Origin: Micromonospora parva | GTDB lineage: Bacteria; Actinomycetota; Actinomycetes; Mycobacteriales; Micromonosporaceae | Direction: 5' to 3' | Length of the DNA: 64,000 bases | NCBI RefSeq assembly: GCF_000718515.1 | Contig: NZ_JNZS01000014.1 | Span: 62,001-126,000, forward strand | Part shown: positions 50,652-60,939 of the stretch, piece after piece | How positions within the stretch are numbered: the first letter of the stretch is position 1 | Layout: every line of letters starts with the position of its first letter | Notes under the pieces: generated by a model | What the model was told of the DNA's origin: nothing | Seen by the model: the letters and a program-made list of their open reading frames with translations, nothing else | The model's database searches: none | Position numbers and translations under genes: made by a program

Positions 50652-51776
50652 TCAGGTCATGTTGGCGAGGAACTCGCTGTAGAACAGGCCCAGGGCGATG
50701 GCCACGCCGATGCCGGCGATGATCCAGAAGCGCACCACGATGTTGACCTCACTCCAGCCGGCCAACTCGAAGTGGTGCTGCAGAGGAGACATCCGGAACA
50801 CCCGTTTACCGGTGGTCTTGAAGGAGATGATCTGGATCACCACGGACATCGTGATGATCACGAAGAGTCCGCCGATGATCGGCAGCAGCAGGATGGTGCG
50901 GGTGGACATCGCCATGCCGGCGATCAGACCGCCCAGCCCGAGCGCCCCCGTGTCACCCATGAAGATCCGGGCCGGAGAGGTGTTCCACCACAGGAAGCCC
51001 ACACAGGCCCCGGCCGCCGCCCCGGCGATCAGCGCGATCTCCAACGGGTCGCGGACCTCGTAGCAGTACGGCTGGGTGTAGTTCGGGTCGGCGCACCAGT
51101 GCCGGTACTGCCAGAACGCGATCAGCGCGTACGCGGCGAGCACCATCACCGACGCGCCGGTGGCCAGACCGTCCAGACCGTCGGTGAGGTTGACGCCGTT
51201 CGTCGCCGCCATCACCACGAAGATGAAGATGATCACCGCGCCGACCTTGCTGACCTCCAGGAAGTCGATGTCCCGGATGAAGCTCAGCGTGGTGCTGCCC
51301 ACCGTCTCGGTGTTGGTCGCCAGACCCGAACCGTTGGTCATCGTGCTCGGGAACCACAGCGCGATCACCCCGAAGACCGCACCGACCAGGATCTGCCCGA
51401 GCAACTTGCCGCGCTTGTTCAGCCCGGCACTGTTGCGCTTGCGCACCTTGAGGAAGTCGTCGAGGAAACCCACAGCGCCGGAGAAGACCATCAGACCCAG
51501 CAGCACCAGGGCGGTGATGGTCGGCTCCACCTGGGCGATCTGCTGGTCCGGCAGGGTGGTCAGGGCGAGGTGCCCGGCCACGTACGCGATCACCGTGGCC
51601 AGGATGAAGACCACGCCGCCCATCGTGGGCGTGCCCTTCTTGCCCTGGTGCATGGCGGGGCCGTCGGACCGGATCGGCTGACCGGCCTTGAGCCGGGTGA
51701 ACACCTTGATCGCGATCGGGGTGCAGAAGAGCGAGACGAGGAAGGCCACCCCGATGGCGACGATGACCGCCCTCAT
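50652..51776 (-). CDS. mraY: Phospho-MurNAc-pentapeptide translocase (lipid I synthase)
   Basis: 374 aa, ten membrane helices. Catalytic motifs [35 protein letters not shown] and SPLQHHFE are intact. It joins UDP-MurNAc-pentapeptide to undecaprenyl phosphate. The ATG overlaps the murF stop by 4 bp. Confidence 0.97.
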   Translation of the reverse strand: MRAVIVAIGVAFLVSLFCTPIAIKVFTRLKAGQPIRSDGPAMHQGKKGTPTMGGVVFILATVIAYVAGHLALTTLPDQQIAQVEPTITALVLLGLMVFSGAVGFLDDFLKVRKRNSAGLNKRGKLLGQILVGAVFGVIALWFPSTMTNGSGLATNTETVGSTTLSFIRDIDFLEVSKVGAVIIFIFVVMAATNGVNLTDGLDGLATGASVMVLAAYALIAFWQYRHWCADPNYTQPYCYEVRDPLEIALIAGAAAGACVGFLWWNTSPARIFMGDTGALGLGGLIAGMAMSTRTILLLPIIGGLFVIITMSVVIQIISFKTTGKRVFRMSPLQHHFELAGWSEVNIVVRFWIIAGIGVAIALGLFYSEFLANMT

Positions 51777-53170
51777 CGAATCGACTCCCCGTCGGCGTCG
51801 GCGCGCAGGGCGTCGGCCACCTCCCAGGTCCGGTACCGGGAACCCTTGACCAGGACGACGTCACCCGGTCGTAGCTCGTTCCGCAGCACCTCGACGGCCG
51901 CCGCCTGATCGGTGAGCAGCACCGACTCTCCTCCCCAGTTCGCTACCGCTGTCGCGCCTTCGTGGATCGGCGCAGCCGGCTCACCCACCACGAGCAGCCG
52001 GTCGACACCCAGCTCGGCCGCGAGTCGGCCGACCTCGGCGTGGCCGTCGTACTCGAACGGGCCCAGCTCGGCCATGTAACCAAGCACCGCGACGGTACGC
52101 CGCCCCTGACCCATGCTGGCCAGAGCCCGCACCGCCACCGCCATCGAGGCCGGGTTGGCGTTGTACGAGTCGTCGATCACGGTCACCCCGTCGGGACGGT
52201 CGAAGACGTCCATCCGGCGGGTCGAGACCAACCCCAGCTCGCCCAGGGCCGTGGCCAGCTCGGCCAGCGGCATACCCAGCTCCCGGGCGACCGCCGCCGC
52301 CGCGAGCGTGTTCCCGACCTGGTGACGGCCGGCCAACCGAAGCCGCACCGGCGCGCGTCCCTCCGGCGTGACCAGGGTGTACGACGGGTGCCCCCGCTCG
52401 TCGAGCGTGACGTCCTCGGCGCGCACGTCGGCGTCGGGCGCCTCGCCGTAGCGGACCACCCGGGCCCGCGTACGGCCCGCCATCGCGTCGACCCTGGGGT
52501 CGTCGGCGTTGAGCACGGCCAGCCCGTCCGGCGGCAGCGCCTCGACCAGCTCGCCCTTGGCCTGCGCGATGGCGTCCTGCGAGCCGAACTCACCGATGTG
52601 CGAGGTGCCGACGTTGAGCACCACGGAGATCTGGGGCGGCACCAGCTCGCACAGGTACCGCACGTGCCCGACCCCGCGCGCGCCCTTCTCCATCACCAGG
52701 TAGCGGGTGTCCCGGTCGGCCTGCAGCGCGGTGTACGGGTGGCCCAGCTCGTTGTTGAACGAGCCGGGCGGTGCCACGGTGGCCCCGAGCCGGGCGGTCA
52801 GCTGACCGATCAGGTCCTTCGTGGTGGTCTTGCCGGACGAACCGGTCACGCCGATCACGGTCAGCCCGGGCAGCCGGTCCACCGCGGCGCGGGCCAGTCG
52901 ACCCATCGCGGTCAGGGCGTCGTCGACGAGCACCATCGGCACCCCGGGCACCTCGCGGCTGCCGAGCACCGCCACCGCGCCGGCCTGGATCGCCGTCTGA
53001 GCGTAGTCGTGCCCGTCGACCTTCTCCCCCGGGAAGGCCACGAAGAGCGAACCGGGGCCCACCTTGCGCGAGTCGAACTCCACCGAACCGGTGACGGTGA
53101 CGTCCGGGTCGGCGGACACCAGCCGACCGTCGACAGCGGCGGCCACCTCGGCCAGGCTCAGCGCGATCAC
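51773..53170 (-). CDS. murF: UDP-MurNAc-tripeptide--D-Ala-D-Ala ligase
   Basis: 465 aa. Mur ligase that adds D-Ala-D-Ala. [24 protein letters not shown]-loop [54 protein letters not shown] and VLVKGSR are typical. The GTG at 53170 overlaps the murE stop (GTGA). Confidence 0.96.
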   Translation of the reverse strand: MIALSLAEVAAAVDGRLVSADPDVTVTGSVEFDSRKVGPGSLFVAFPGEKVDGHDYAQTAIQAGAVAVLGSREVPGVPMVLVDDALTAMGRLARAAVDRLPGLTVIGVTGSSGKTTTKDLIGQLTARLGATVAPPGSFNNELGHPYTALQADRDTRYLVMEKGARGVGHVRYLCELVPPQISVVLNVGTSHIGEFGSQDAIAQAKGELVEALPPDGLAVLNADDPRVDAMAGRTRARVVRYGEAPDADVRAEDVTLDERGHPSYTLVTPEGRAPVRLRLAGRHQVGNTLAAAAVARELGMPLAELATALGELGLVSTRRMDVFDRPDGVTVIDDSYNANPASMAVAVRALASMGQGRRTVAVLGYMAELGPFEYDGHAEVGRLAAELGVDRLLVVGEPAAPIHEGATAVANWGGESVLLTDQAAAVEVLRNELRPGDVVLVKGSRYRTWEVADALRADADGESIR

Positions 53171-54690
53171 CGCTGGCCCGCCAGGTCCCCGAAGCGGGCC
53201 CGCAGGGCCTCGGCCAACTCGGTGCTGTCGTCGAACGGAAACACCTCGCCCGCCACCTCCTGGCCACGCTCGTGTCCCTTGCCGAGCAGCGCGATCACGT
53301 CGCCCGGCTCGGCCAGCCGGACCGCCTCGTCGATCGCGGCACGGCGGCCCGCCACCTCGATGATCCGGGCGGACGTGCCGGCCCGGTACGCCCCGGCGAG
53401 CACCTCGGCGCGGATCTCCCCCGGGTCCTCGGTACGCGGATTGTCGTCGGTCACCAGCACCACGTCGGCTCCCTCCGCCGCGGCGGCACCCATCACCGGC
53501 CGCTTGCCCCGGTCCCGGTCCCCGCCGGCGCCGATCACACAGATCAGCCGGCCGGCGCTCAACTCGCGCAACGCGGCCAGTGCGGCCACTATCGCGTCCG
53601 ACTTGTGGGCGTAGTCGACCACCCCGCGCACCGGCGCGGCCACGTCGACAAGCTCCAGCCGGCCCGGGACGCCACCGCAGGCGGCCACACCGGCCGCGGC
53701 GGTCACCGGGTCGACCCCGGCGCCGACCAGCGCGGCGATGGCCAGCAGCGCGTTGGCCACGTTGTGTCGACCGGGCAGCGCGACACCGGCGGAGAGGGCC
53801 ACCCCGTCCGGGCCGTGCGCGGTGAACCGCTGTGCGTACCCCTCGCCGCCCACCCCGTCGGCCCACCAGGTCGCACCCTGGTCACCGGCCGCCGAATAGG
53901 TGACGGTGCCCGGCTTGAGCAGCGGCTTCAACGCCGGGTCGTCGTGGTTGAGCACCTCGACGGCGCAGCGCCCGTCGAAGAGCTGGGCCTTCGCGGCGAA
54001 GTAGTCGTCGCTGTCGGCGTGGAAGTCCAGGTGGTCCGAGCCGAAGTTGGTGTAGCCCCCGACAGCGAACCGCACCCCGCCCACCCGGCCCATGGCCAGG
54101 GCGTGGCTGGAGACCTCCATGACCACGGCGGTGACCCCACGCTCGCGCGCGGTGGCCAGCATGGCGTGCAGGTCGGTCGCCTCGGGGGTGGTGCGCACAC
54201 TGTCGATCACCAGGTCACCGAGCCGGGTCTCCACCGTGCCGACCAGCCCGGTGGTGTGCCCGGCGGCCCGCAGCCCCGACTCGATCAGGTACGCGGTGGA
54301 CGTCTTGCCGGCGGTGCCGGTCACCCCGATCACGGTGAGACCGGCGGTCGGATCGCCGTACACGGCCGAGGCCAGTTCGCCGAGCACGGCGCGCGGGTCG
54401 GGCACCACCAGGGCGGGCAGACCACTCTGCGCCGCCAGCTCCGCGCCCGCCGGGTCGGTCAGCACCGCCACGGCACCCGCCTCGGCGGCACCGGTGGCGA
54501 ACTCCGCACCGTGCCGGCGGGCACCGGGCAGCGCCGCGTACAGGTCGCCGGAGCGGACCTCCTGGCTGGCGTGGGTGACCCCGGTGACGACCACCGCGGC
54601 GGCGTCCGCCGGGAGGTCGACGGCGAGCCGGATGGCGAGATCACCGAGCCGAACTCCGGTCACGGTACGTGGACGTGGATTGCCGGGCAC
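53167..54690 (-). CDS. murE: UDP-MurNAc-L-Ala-D-Glu--meso-DAP ligase
   Basis: 507 aa. P-loop VTGTAGKTST, MEVSSHALAMGRV, NFGSDHLDFH and the DAP-specifying motif DNPRTEDP, so the wall should contain diaminopimelate rather than lysine. The GTG at 54690 is used because TAGGGT (54699-54704) ends 8 nt upstream; the longer frame lacks support. 91 bp from the ftsI stop. Confidence 0.95.
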   Translation of the reverse strand: MPGNPRPRTVTGVRLGDLAIRLAVDLPADAAAVVVTGVTHASQEVRSGDLYAALPGARRHGAEFATGAAEAGAVAVLTDPAGAELAAQSGLPALVVPDPRAVLGELASAVYGDPTAGLTVIGVTGTAGKTSTAYLIESGLRAAGHTTGLVGTVETRLGDLVIDSVRTTPEATDLHAMLATARERGVTAVVMEVSSHALAMGRVGGVRFAVGGYTNFGSDHLDFHADSDDYFAAKAQLFDGRCAVEVLNHDDPALKPLLKPGTVTYSAAGDQGATWWADGVGGEGYAQRFTAHGPDGVALSAGVALPGRHNVANALLAIAALVGAGVDPVTAAAGVAACGGVPGRLELVDVAAPVRGVVDYAHKSDAIVAALAALRELSAGRLICVIGAGGDRDRGKRPVMGAAAAEGADVVLVTDDNPRTEDPGEIRAEVLAGAYRAGTSARIIEVAGRRAAIDEAVRLAEPGDVIALLGKGHERGQEVAGEVFPFDDSTELAEALRARFGDLAGQR

Positions 54691-54698
54691 GGCGTCAG

Positions 54699-54704
54699 AC
54701 CCTA
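54699..54704 (-). promoter_or_regulatory. Putative -10 box before murE (TAGGGT)
   Basis: TAGGGT on minus ends 8 nt before the murE GTG. It would give murE-murF-mraY a promoter of their own. Confidence 0.35.
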
Positions 54705-54781
54705 CCCGGTCGTCCGGTTCCGGCCGCACAGCCGCCCCGGTGGTTCGTCGGCACTCACCGATGATGTCCCGCCATTGCTGC

Positions 54782-56989
54782 TCAGCGCGGATAGACCACA
54801 AACTTGGGCGCGGATCCGGCGGCGGAAGGTGGCACCCGGTAGTGACGCAGAGTGAACTGCATCATGTCCCGGAACGCCGGCCCGGCGACCGCCGCGCCCC
54901 CGTTGTTGGGTGCGTACACGAAGACCGAGATCACGTACCGGGGGTTCTCGGCGGGAGCCATCCCGATGAAGGAGGACACCTCACCGGGCTGCTTCTTGCC
55001 GTTCACCAGCCGCCACCCGGTTCCGGTCTTGCCGGCGACCCGGTAACCGGGGACGGCGGCGGTCAGACCGGTGGCGCGGTCGACGGTGGTGACCGCCTCC
55101 AGCATGGTGCGCAGGGCCGCCGCGTTCTGTGGGCTGAGCACCGAGCGGGTCACCGGGGCCGGCGCGGGGGTGCGCTTGCCGTCCGGGCCGATCACCTCCT
55201 TGACCAGGTGCGGCTGCACGTACGTGCCGTTGTTGGCGATGGCGGCGTACGCGGCGGTCATCTGCAGCGGCGTGGCGTCGACGCTGTGCCCGATCGGCAC
55301 CGACCCGTACGACGACCCGCTCCACTCATCGGCCGGCAACAGGCGCCCGCTGGCCTCCCCGGGCATCCCCTCACCGGTGGGCTTACCCAGCCCGAACCGC
55401 TTCTGGTAGTCGATCAGCCGGTCCCGGCCGAGCCGGTCGGCGACAGTGATGGCGCCGACGTTGGACGAGTAGGCGAGCATGCCCGGGATGCTCATCCGCT
55501 TGCCGTCGGCCGGGTGCGTGTCGGGGAACCAGGTGTCGCCCATCTTGATGGCGTTGGCGACGGGGAACGTGGTGTCCGGGGTGATCACCCCCTCCTGCAG
55601 CGCCGCGCCGTAGGTGATCGCCTTGTGCACCGAGCCCGGGTCGACCACGAAGCTGGTCGCGGCGTCCTCCCGGGCGACCGGGTCGCTGGGGAGCGGCTTC
55701 GCCGCGTCGTAGGTGGGGTTGCTGGCCTGGGCCAGCACCGCGCCGGAGGGAATCTCCATGATCACGGCGGCGCCGGTGCCGCCCGGCACCTTGGCCATGC
55801 CCGCGCTGAGGATCTGCTGGGTGCGGAACTGCAGGTCACGGACGATGGTGAGGCTCAGGGAGCTGCCCGGCTTGGCGGGAGTGGTCCGGCTGTAGCCGCC
55901 CGGGATCGGCGCTCCGAGGTCGCCGAGGCCGGCCTCGTACACCCGCTTGCCGTCCTGCCCGGCGAGCACGTCGTCGTAGCGGGCCTCCAGCCCTTCCAGG
56001 CCGTCCATGTCCTGGCTGGTGAAGCCGATCAGGTTGGCCGCCAGGTCACCGCCGGGCACGTCGCGACGTTCGTCGCGGTGCACCCCGATACCGGGCAGCT
56101 CCAGCGCCTGCACCCGCTTGGCGGTCGGGATCTCCACACCCCGCGCCAGGTAGGCGAACGTGGACGCGATGCCGTTCTCCAGCTTGCGCGGCCTCATCAG
56201 CTCCATCAGCTTCGACACCGGGATGCCGAGCAGCGGCGAGAGCGCCTTCGCGGTGCCGGCGGAGTCTTCGACCTTGGTCGGGTCGGCGTACACGTACCGC
56301 GCCTCGACGCTGCGGGCCAGCGGCGCGCCGGTGCTGTCGTAGATCGCGCCGCGCGGCGCCGGCAGCTCGACGGTGCGGGTCCGGTCGGTGACGCCGCCCC
56401 CGGCGTAGGCCGGGGCGTCGACCGCCTGGAGGAAGATCAACCGGATCCCGATGACGGCGAACAGGGTCAGCGCGAGCACGGTGCCCAGCCGCAGCCGCAG
56501 CCGCGAGTCGGCGAGCTTCGGTGGGCGTCGCGGCTTGCGGGACGGCCGCCGGGCCGCCGGTCGGTCGGTGCGACGCGGCGCGCGTGGCGTGGTGCGGCGA
56601 CGCGGCGGCGGCTCGTCCCCACCGGGACCCCGTGGGGTACGCGGCACGACGGTCCGCACCACCCCACCGCGTCCGGCGGCCGGAGCGTCGCGCCGGCCGG
56701 AACGGGCGGCGGCCCGGCCGCCGTCGAGCACCTGCAACGCCGGCCGGAACGGGTCACCGGAGCGGGTGCTGCGCGGCGTACGCCGCTGCTCGGCACCCTG
56801 GCCACGGGTCGGCGTGCCGCGCTCCTCGCGGACCGTGCGACCCCTCGGGGTGTACGCGCGCGCGCCGGAGATGCCCCCGATGCCCGGCTCGCCGGTGCGC
56901 GGCTCGCCGTCGACGGGCTTGGCATCACGTGCAGAACCGCGCCGGGACCCCGTAGGGTCCCGGCGCGGCTCGTCCGACCTTGGTGGCAC
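54782..56989 (-). CDS. ftsI: FtsI/PBP3 septal transpeptidase
   Basis: 735 aa. A long cytoplasmic Arg/Pro-rich tail (~165 residues), one membrane helix (~168-190), a dimerisation domain, then the transpeptidase domain with SxxK (S453-V-H-K456), SxN (S508-S-N510) and KTG (VAGKTGTGW, ~residue 650). There is no PASTA domain. A perfect 14-bp hairpin covers codons 8-18. ATG lies 3 bp after the ftsL-like stop. An internal start beyond the hairpin is possible. Confidence 0.93.
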   Translation of the reverse strand: MPPRSDEPRRDPTGSRRGSARDAKPVDGEPRTGEPGIGGISGARAYTPRGRTVREERGTPTRGQGAEQRRTPRSTRSGDPFRPALQVLDGGRAAARSGRRDAPAAGRGGVVRTVVPRTPRGPGGDEPPPRRRTTPRAPRRTDRPAARRPSRKPRRPPKLADSRLRLRLGTVLALTLFAVIGIRLIFLQAVDAPAYAGGGVTDRTRTVELPAPRGAIYDSTGAPLARSVEARYVYADPTKVEDSAGTAKALSPLLGIPVSKLMELMRPRKLENGIASTFAYLARGVEIPTAKRVQALELPGIGVHRDERRDVPGGDLAANLIGFTSQDMDGLEGLEARYDDVLAGQDGKRVYEAGLGDLGAPIPGGYSRTTPAKPGSSLSLTIVRDLQFRTQQILSAGMAKVPGGTGAAVIMEIPSGAVLAQASNPTYDAAKPLPSDPVAREDAATSFVVDPGSVHKAITYGAALQEGVITPDTTFPVANAIKMGDTWFPDTHPADGKRMSIPGMLAYSSNVGAITVADRLGRDRLIDYQKRFGLGKPTGEGMPGEASGRLLPADEWSGSSYGSVPIGHSVDATPLQMTAAYAAIANNGTYVQPHLVKEVIGPDGKRTPAPAPVTRSVLSPQNAAALRTMLEAVTTVDRATGLTAAVPGYRVAGKTGTGWRLVNGKKQPGEVSSFIGMAPAENPRYVISVFVYAPNNGGAAVAGPAFRDMMQFTLRHYRVPPSAAGSAPKFVVYPR
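56937..56968. promoter_or_regulatory. Perfect 14-bp hairpin inside the start of ftsI
   Basis: CCGCGCCGGGACCC (56937-56950), loop CGTA, GGGTCCCGGCGCGG (56955-56968). It begins 19 nt after the ftsI ATG on minus and encodes RRDPTGSRRG-like sequence. It could attenuate or slow ftsI expression. Confidence 0.7.
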
Positions 56990-56992
56990 CGG

Positions 56993-57598
56993 TCAGCCTC
57001 CCGCACCCTGGCTGGTCACCGACGGCTGGCCGTTGGCCGGCTGCGGCACCTCGAGGGTCTTGCCGTCCGGCAGCCGGATGTAGCCGGGCTCGCCGGCGTC
57101 GACCAGACCCAGCCGCCGCGCCTCGGCGGTCAGGTTGCCCGGCGCCTCGGCCTCGGCGATCTGCTTGTCCAGCTGCTGCTTCTCCAGGTCCAGTCGAGCC
57201 TGCTGCTGCTGCAACCGCTCCAACCGGAACGCGTTCTCATTGATCTTGGTGTTGACCGCCAGGATGCCCAGCACCCCGCCGACCACCAGCACCACGATCA
57301 GCGCCGCGAACGGCGCACGCGGCACCGAGATCGGCGGCGGCGGCGCCACCCGCAACCGGGGCGGGCGGGCGACGGTCGCACTGCCGGCCTTCTCGACCGG
57401 ACGCAGCGCGGCGGTGCCCTGAGTCGGGAACTCGCGCGCCCCCCGGGCGCGAGTCTCCCCCTGCCGGTTCACTCGATCGATGCGTGGCGTACCGTTTCCG
57501 AGGCGTGGAGCCCGCTCCGCCGCGATCCGGCCCCCCGACCGCGGTGCGCGCTGCCCGCCGCCGGTGACGTCCCGGCGGTCGCGCTTGTCAATGCTCAT
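56993..57598 (-). CDS. ftsL: FtsL-like septum formation initiator
   Basis: 201 aa. Basic disordered tail (~1-92), one membrane helix (~93-115, FAALIVVLVVGGVLGILAVNT), a coiled coil (ENAFRLERLQQQQARLDLEKQQLDKQIAEAE) and a short C-terminal domain (ARRLGLVDAGEPGYIRLPDGKTLEVP). Position between rsmH and ftsI marks it as FtsL. ATG with GGGGGAGGGAC upstream. Confidence 0.88.
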   Translation of the reverse strand: MSIDKRDRRDVTGGGQRAPRSGGRIAAERAPRLGNGTPRIDRVNRQGETRARGAREFPTQGTAALRPVEKAGSATVARPPRLRVAPPPPISVPRAPFAALIVVLVVGGVLGILAVNTKINENAFRLERLQQQQARLDLEKQQLDKQIAEAEAPGNLTAEARRLGLVDAGEPGYIRLPDGKTLEVPQPANGQPSVTSQGAGG

Positions 57599-57657
57599 GT
57601 CCCTCCCCCTCAACATCCGTCCCTCTAGCCGTCCCGGTGCCCCTGACCCCCCACGGA

Positions 57658-58698
57658 TCAGGCGGACCCCGTGCCCGGTTGGTGCATTCCCTTCACCCGT
57701 CGGCGGGACCGTTCGCGGTCGGTCCGCCCAAGCTCTGTCGCGTTCGGGTCGAGTCGCTCCGCGGCCCGCAGCCGCACCGAGGCGGCCCGCGGGTTCGCGG
57801 CGACCTCCGCCTCCCCGGGCAGTTCGGCGCCCCGGCTGAGCAGCCGGAACGTCGGACCGGACCCGGGAAGCTCGACCGGGAGGTCAATCGGGCCCTTACT
57901 GCGGACCCGGTCCGTGAGGGCCGCCTTGGTGAGCCTGTCCTCCAGCGAGTGGTAGGACAGGACCACCATGCGACCGCCCACGGTCAGTGCGTCGAGTGCG
58001 GATGGCAACGCTGTCTCCAGCGCTGCCAGCTCTCTGTTTACCTCGATCCGTAAAGCCTGAAACGTTCTCTTTGCCGGGTGACCGCCCGTTCGTCGGGCTG
58101 GCGCCGGAATGGAGTCCCGAACCAGCTCCGCCAGCAGCGCGGACGAGGTGATCCGGGCCCGCTCCCGCTGCCGGATGATCGCCGAGGCGATCCGACCGGC
58201 GAACTTCTCCTCGCCGTAGACCCGCAGCACCCGGGCCAGATCCGGATGCGCGTACGTGTTGACCACCTCCTCGGCGGTCACCCCCCGGGTCTGGTCCATC
58301 CGCATGTCCAGCGGCGCGTCCTGGGCGTACGCGAACCCGCGGTCGGGCGCGTCCAACTGCAACGACGAGACACCCAGGTCGAACAGGATGCCGTCGATGG
58401 CCGGATAGCCCAGCCGCTCCAGCACGTCCGGCAACTCGTCGTAGACGGCGTGCTCCAGGTGCACCCGATCGGCGAACCGGGCCAACCGGACCCGCGCGTG
58501 AGCGAGCGCCTCGGTGTCCCGGTCGAGCCCGATCAGGACCGTCTCCGGATGCGCCTCGAGCACCGCCTCCGCGTGCCCGGCCAGGCCGAGCGTCGCGTCG
58601 ACGTAGACCGTCCGGCCGCCTCGACCCAGCGCGGGGGCCAGCAGCTCGAGGCACCGCTCGAGCAGCACCGGCACGTGCGTGCCGCGCAACTCCCCCAT
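57658..58698 (-). CDS. rsmH: 16S rRNA (cytosine1402-N4)-methyltransferase
   Basis: 346 aa. [16 protein letters not shown]-binding [61 protein letters not shown] and [14 protein letters not shown] are family motifs. ATG at 58698 with GGGGGT upstream. Second gene of the dcw cluster, 206 bp after mraZ. Confidence 0.97.
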   Translation of the reverse strand: MGELRGTHVPVLLERCLELLAPALGRGGRTVYVDATLGLAGHAEAVLEAHPETVLIGLDRDTEALAHARVRLARFADRVHLEHAVYDELPDVLERLGYPAIDGILFDLGVSSLQLDAPDRGFAYAQDAPLDMRMDQTRGVTAEEVVNTYAHPDLARVLRVYGEEKFAGRIASAIIRQRERARITSSALLAELVRDSIPAPARRTGGHPAKRTFQALRIEVNRELAALETALPSALDALTVGGRMVVLSYHSLEDRLTKAALTDRVRSKGPIDLPVELPGSGPTFRLLSRGAELPGEAEVAANPRAASVRLRAAERLDPNATELGRTDRERSRRRVKGMHQPGTGSA

Positions 58699-58904
58699 GT
58701 TGACCCCCACTGGTTGAAACGTCCGTTCTTGTCGTGCGCCTGTCGTCGGACGGCGCTGCCGTCGTACCGCCAGATCCCCATCCGCTCCCGCCTGACACCG
58801 GACCGTCGCCCAGTGACTGGATCGTGCGCCTGGCACCGGGGAAGTGATGCCAGGAACTCGAAAGCGGCTGGAGATCTCGCAGTACGTCGGGCGCCGTTAC
58901 CGCC

Positions 58905-59336
58905 CTACAGACCGCCGGGCAGCACCCCCTCCTCGATGTCGGCGAAGTCGTCTTCGCTCTCGGCGAGGTAGGTCTCCCAGGCGACCTTGTCCCAGATCTC
59001 CACCCGCGTGCTCGCGCCGATCACCACCAGCTCGCGGTTGAGTGCGGCGTAGGCGCGCAGGTGGGCCGGAATGGTCACCCGACCCTGCTTGTCCGGAACC
59101 TCGTCGTGCGCACTGGCGAAGAAGACCCGGCTGTAGGCCCGGGCCGCCTTGTGTGTCATCGGCTGTGCGCGCAACTGCTCCGCGATCCGCTGGAACTCAG
59201 GAGTCGGGAAGACGTAGAGGCAGCGCTCCTGCCCTTTGGTGACCACGACACCCCCCGCCAGCTCATCCCGGAACTTCGCCGGAAGGATCAACCGGCCCTT
59301 TTCGTCCAGGCGCGGAGTGTGGGTGCCGAGAAACAT
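58905..59336 (-). CDS. mraZ: Transcriptional regulator MraZ
   Basis: 143 aa. Two SpoVT/AbrB-like repeats: [25 protein letters not shown] and ...[44 protein letters not shown]. MraZ binds repeated TGGGN/GTGG sites before its own gene and represses the dcw cluster. Such repeats are visible just upstream. ATG with GAGGGGG upstream. Confidence 0.96.
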   Translation of the reverse strand: MFLGTHTPRLDEKGRLILPAKFRDELAGGVVVTKGQERCLYVFPTPEFQRIAEQLRAQPMTHKAARAYSRVFFASAHDEVPDKQGRVTIPAHLRAYAALNRELVVIGASTRVEIWDKVAWETYLAESEDDFADIEEGVLPGGL

Positions 59337-59420
59337 CGGCCCAACCCCCTCGCCCTTGAGCGGCGTTCGCGGCGCCGCTGACCCCCCGGGCCGGTGAGCC
59401 CTCCCGGCCTCACCATTGGT

Positions 59421-59446
59421 CCCCACTCTACTCCACTTCCCTCCAC
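59421..59446 (-). promoter_or_regulatory. MraZ boxes at the mraZ promoter
   Basis: On minus, GTGGAG, GTGGAG and GTGGGG occur at an exact 10-bp period (59441-59446, 59431-59436, 59421-59426). TAGAGT between the second and third repeat could be the -10, 16 bp after TTGCGG. Confidence 0.75.
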
Positions 59447-59508
59447 CCGCAACCAAATTCACCCGCGCGGCGCGCCTTACTCGGGGGCAAAACCGCACGT
59501 CACGAGGG

Positions 59509-59524
59509 GTGGAGCGGAGTGGAG
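59509..59524 (+). promoter_or_regulatory. Second GTGGAG repeat pair, facing murT
   Basis: GTGGAG at 59509-59514 and 59519-59524 on plus have the same 10-bp period as the boxes before mraZ but the opposite direction. Possible MraZ site for the murT side. Confidence 0.5.
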
Positions 59525-59663
59525 GGCGCCGGCCGCCCCTCGGCGTGGTCCGCTTTCCGACATAGATCGACTCCGTCCGGGGGACGCCGACCCGGCCGCC
59601 CGCGCAGCCACCACGGCCGAACGGTTCACCGTCGGCGGCGATCTGGTGGGGCCAGCGGTCCGG

Positions 59664-59669
59664 TAACCT
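59664..59669 (+). promoter_or_regulatory. Putative leaderless -10 box of murT-gatD (TAACCT)
   Basis: TAACCT ends 7 nt before the murT GTG at 59677. Confidence 0.45.
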
Positions 59670-59676
59670 CGCTCGC

Positions 59677-60939
59677 GTGACGGACGCGAAAATGCCCCTA
59701 CGGGCCAAGGTGGCCAGCTCCGTGTCACGGACCGCCGCGGCGCTCTCCCGGGCGGCTGGCCGTGGCGACGGTTCGGTGATCGGCGGGTGGATCGGCCTGA
59801 AGATCGACCCGGACCTGCTGGCCCACCTGTCGGCCGGGCGCGCGATCGCGCTCGTCTCCGGCACCAACGGCAAGACCACCACCACCCGGTTGACCTCCGC
59901 CGCGGTCGGCGTGCTCGGCCGGGTCGCCACCAACTCGTTCGGCGCCAACATGCCTAGCGGGCACACCTCGGCGCTGGCCAAGGCCGGCAGCACCCCGTAC
60001 GCGGTGCTGGAGGTCGACGAGCACTATCTGGCCCAGGTGCTGGAGGCGACCGAGCCACACGTGGTCGCGCTGCTGAACCTCTCCCGCGACCAGCTCGACC
60101 GCGCCAAGGAGGTCGCCATGATGGCGCAGCTCTGGCGCGCGGCGCTGGTCCGGCACACCGACGTACGGGTGGTGGCCAACGCCGACGACCCGCTGGTGGT
60201 GTGGGCCGCCACCCCGCCCGGCGACCCCGCCCGGGGCATCAAGCCGCCGCACGTGACGTGGTTCAGCGCCGGCCAGCGCTGGCACGACGACTCCTGGGTC
60301 TGCCCGGAGTGCGGCTCGACGATCCAGCGCTCCGGCGAGCAGTGGTGGTGCACCGGCTGCCCGCTACGGCGACCGGAGCCGCACTGGGTCGTCGAGGACG
60401 AGGGCGTGCTCGACCCCAGCGGCGCCTGGCACAAGGTCTCCCTCCAGCTGCCCGGCAAGGTCAACCTCGGCAACGCGGCGACGGCGCTGGCGGTGGCGGC
60501 CGAGTTCGGCGTCCGCCCGGTCGACGCGGTGTCCCGCCTCGGCATCGTCACCTCGGTCGCCGGCCGCTACGCGCAGGTCGACAAGGACGGGCGCAACATC
60601 CGGCTGCTGCTGGCCAAGAACCCGGCCAGCTGGCTGGAGGCGTTCGACATGGCCGACGAAGCGCCGACCCTGCTCTCCATCAACGCGCGCGACCCCGACG
60701 GCATGGACACCTCCTGGCTCTACGACGTCGACTTCGCCCCGCTCCGGGGCCGGCAGGTGCTGATCACCGGCGACCGGGCGTACGACCTGGCGGTGCGGCT
60801 GGACGTCAACGACGTCCCGTTCCAGCACGTCCGGACGTTCGACGACGCGCTCCGGGCGGTCCCGCCCGGGCGGCTGGAGGTCATCGCGAACTACACCGCG
60901 TTCCAGGACATCCGAGCGGAGTTGGACCGTGTCATCTGA
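59677..60939 (+). CDS. murT: Lipid II isoglutaminyl synthase, MurT subunit
   Basis: 420 aa Mur-ligase-like. P-loop [13 protein letters not shown] (~60-72), a C4 zinc ribbon inserted in the middle domain (C209, C212, C225, C228), and the DUF1727-type C-terminus. With GatD it amidates the D-Glu of lipid II to D-isoGln using ATP. GTG start 7 nt after TAACCT. Its stop overlaps gatD by 11 bp. Confidence 0.95.
   Translation: MTDAKMPLRAKVASSVSRTAAALSRAAGRGDGSVIGGWIGLKIDPDLLAHLSAGRAIALVSGTNGKTTTTRLTSAAVGVLGRVATNSFGANMPSGHTSALAKAGSTPYAVLEVDEHYLAQVLEATEPHVVALLNLSRDQLDRAKEVAMMAQLWRAALVRHTDVRVVANADDPLVVWAATPPGDPARGIKPPHVTWFSAGQRWHDDSWVCPECGSTIQRSGEQWWCTGCPLRRPEPHWVVEDEGVLDPSGAWHKVSLQLPGKVNLGNAATALAVAAEFGVRPVDAVSRLGIVTSVAGRYAQVDKDGRNIRLLLAKNPASWLEAFDMADEAPTLLSINARDPDGMDTSWLYDVDFAPLRGRQVLITGDRAYDLAVRLDVNDVPFQHVRTFDDALRAVPPGRLEVIANYTAFQDIRAELDRVI

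Larger units (their letters stand above)
59337..59676. other. mraZ-murT divergent intergenic region
   Basis: 340 bp without a convincing gene. It holds the mraZ promoter and MraZ boxes (minus), a second GTGGAG pair on plus (59509-59524), and a TAACCT -10 box before murT. Confidence 0.7.

Noticed and set aside
54092..57628. 1178-codon open frame on plus, antisense to murE, ftsI and ftsL
   Set aside because: It is a byproduct of high GC third positions; composition is Arg/Gly/His-rich with no domain, while the minus strand encodes clear enzymes.
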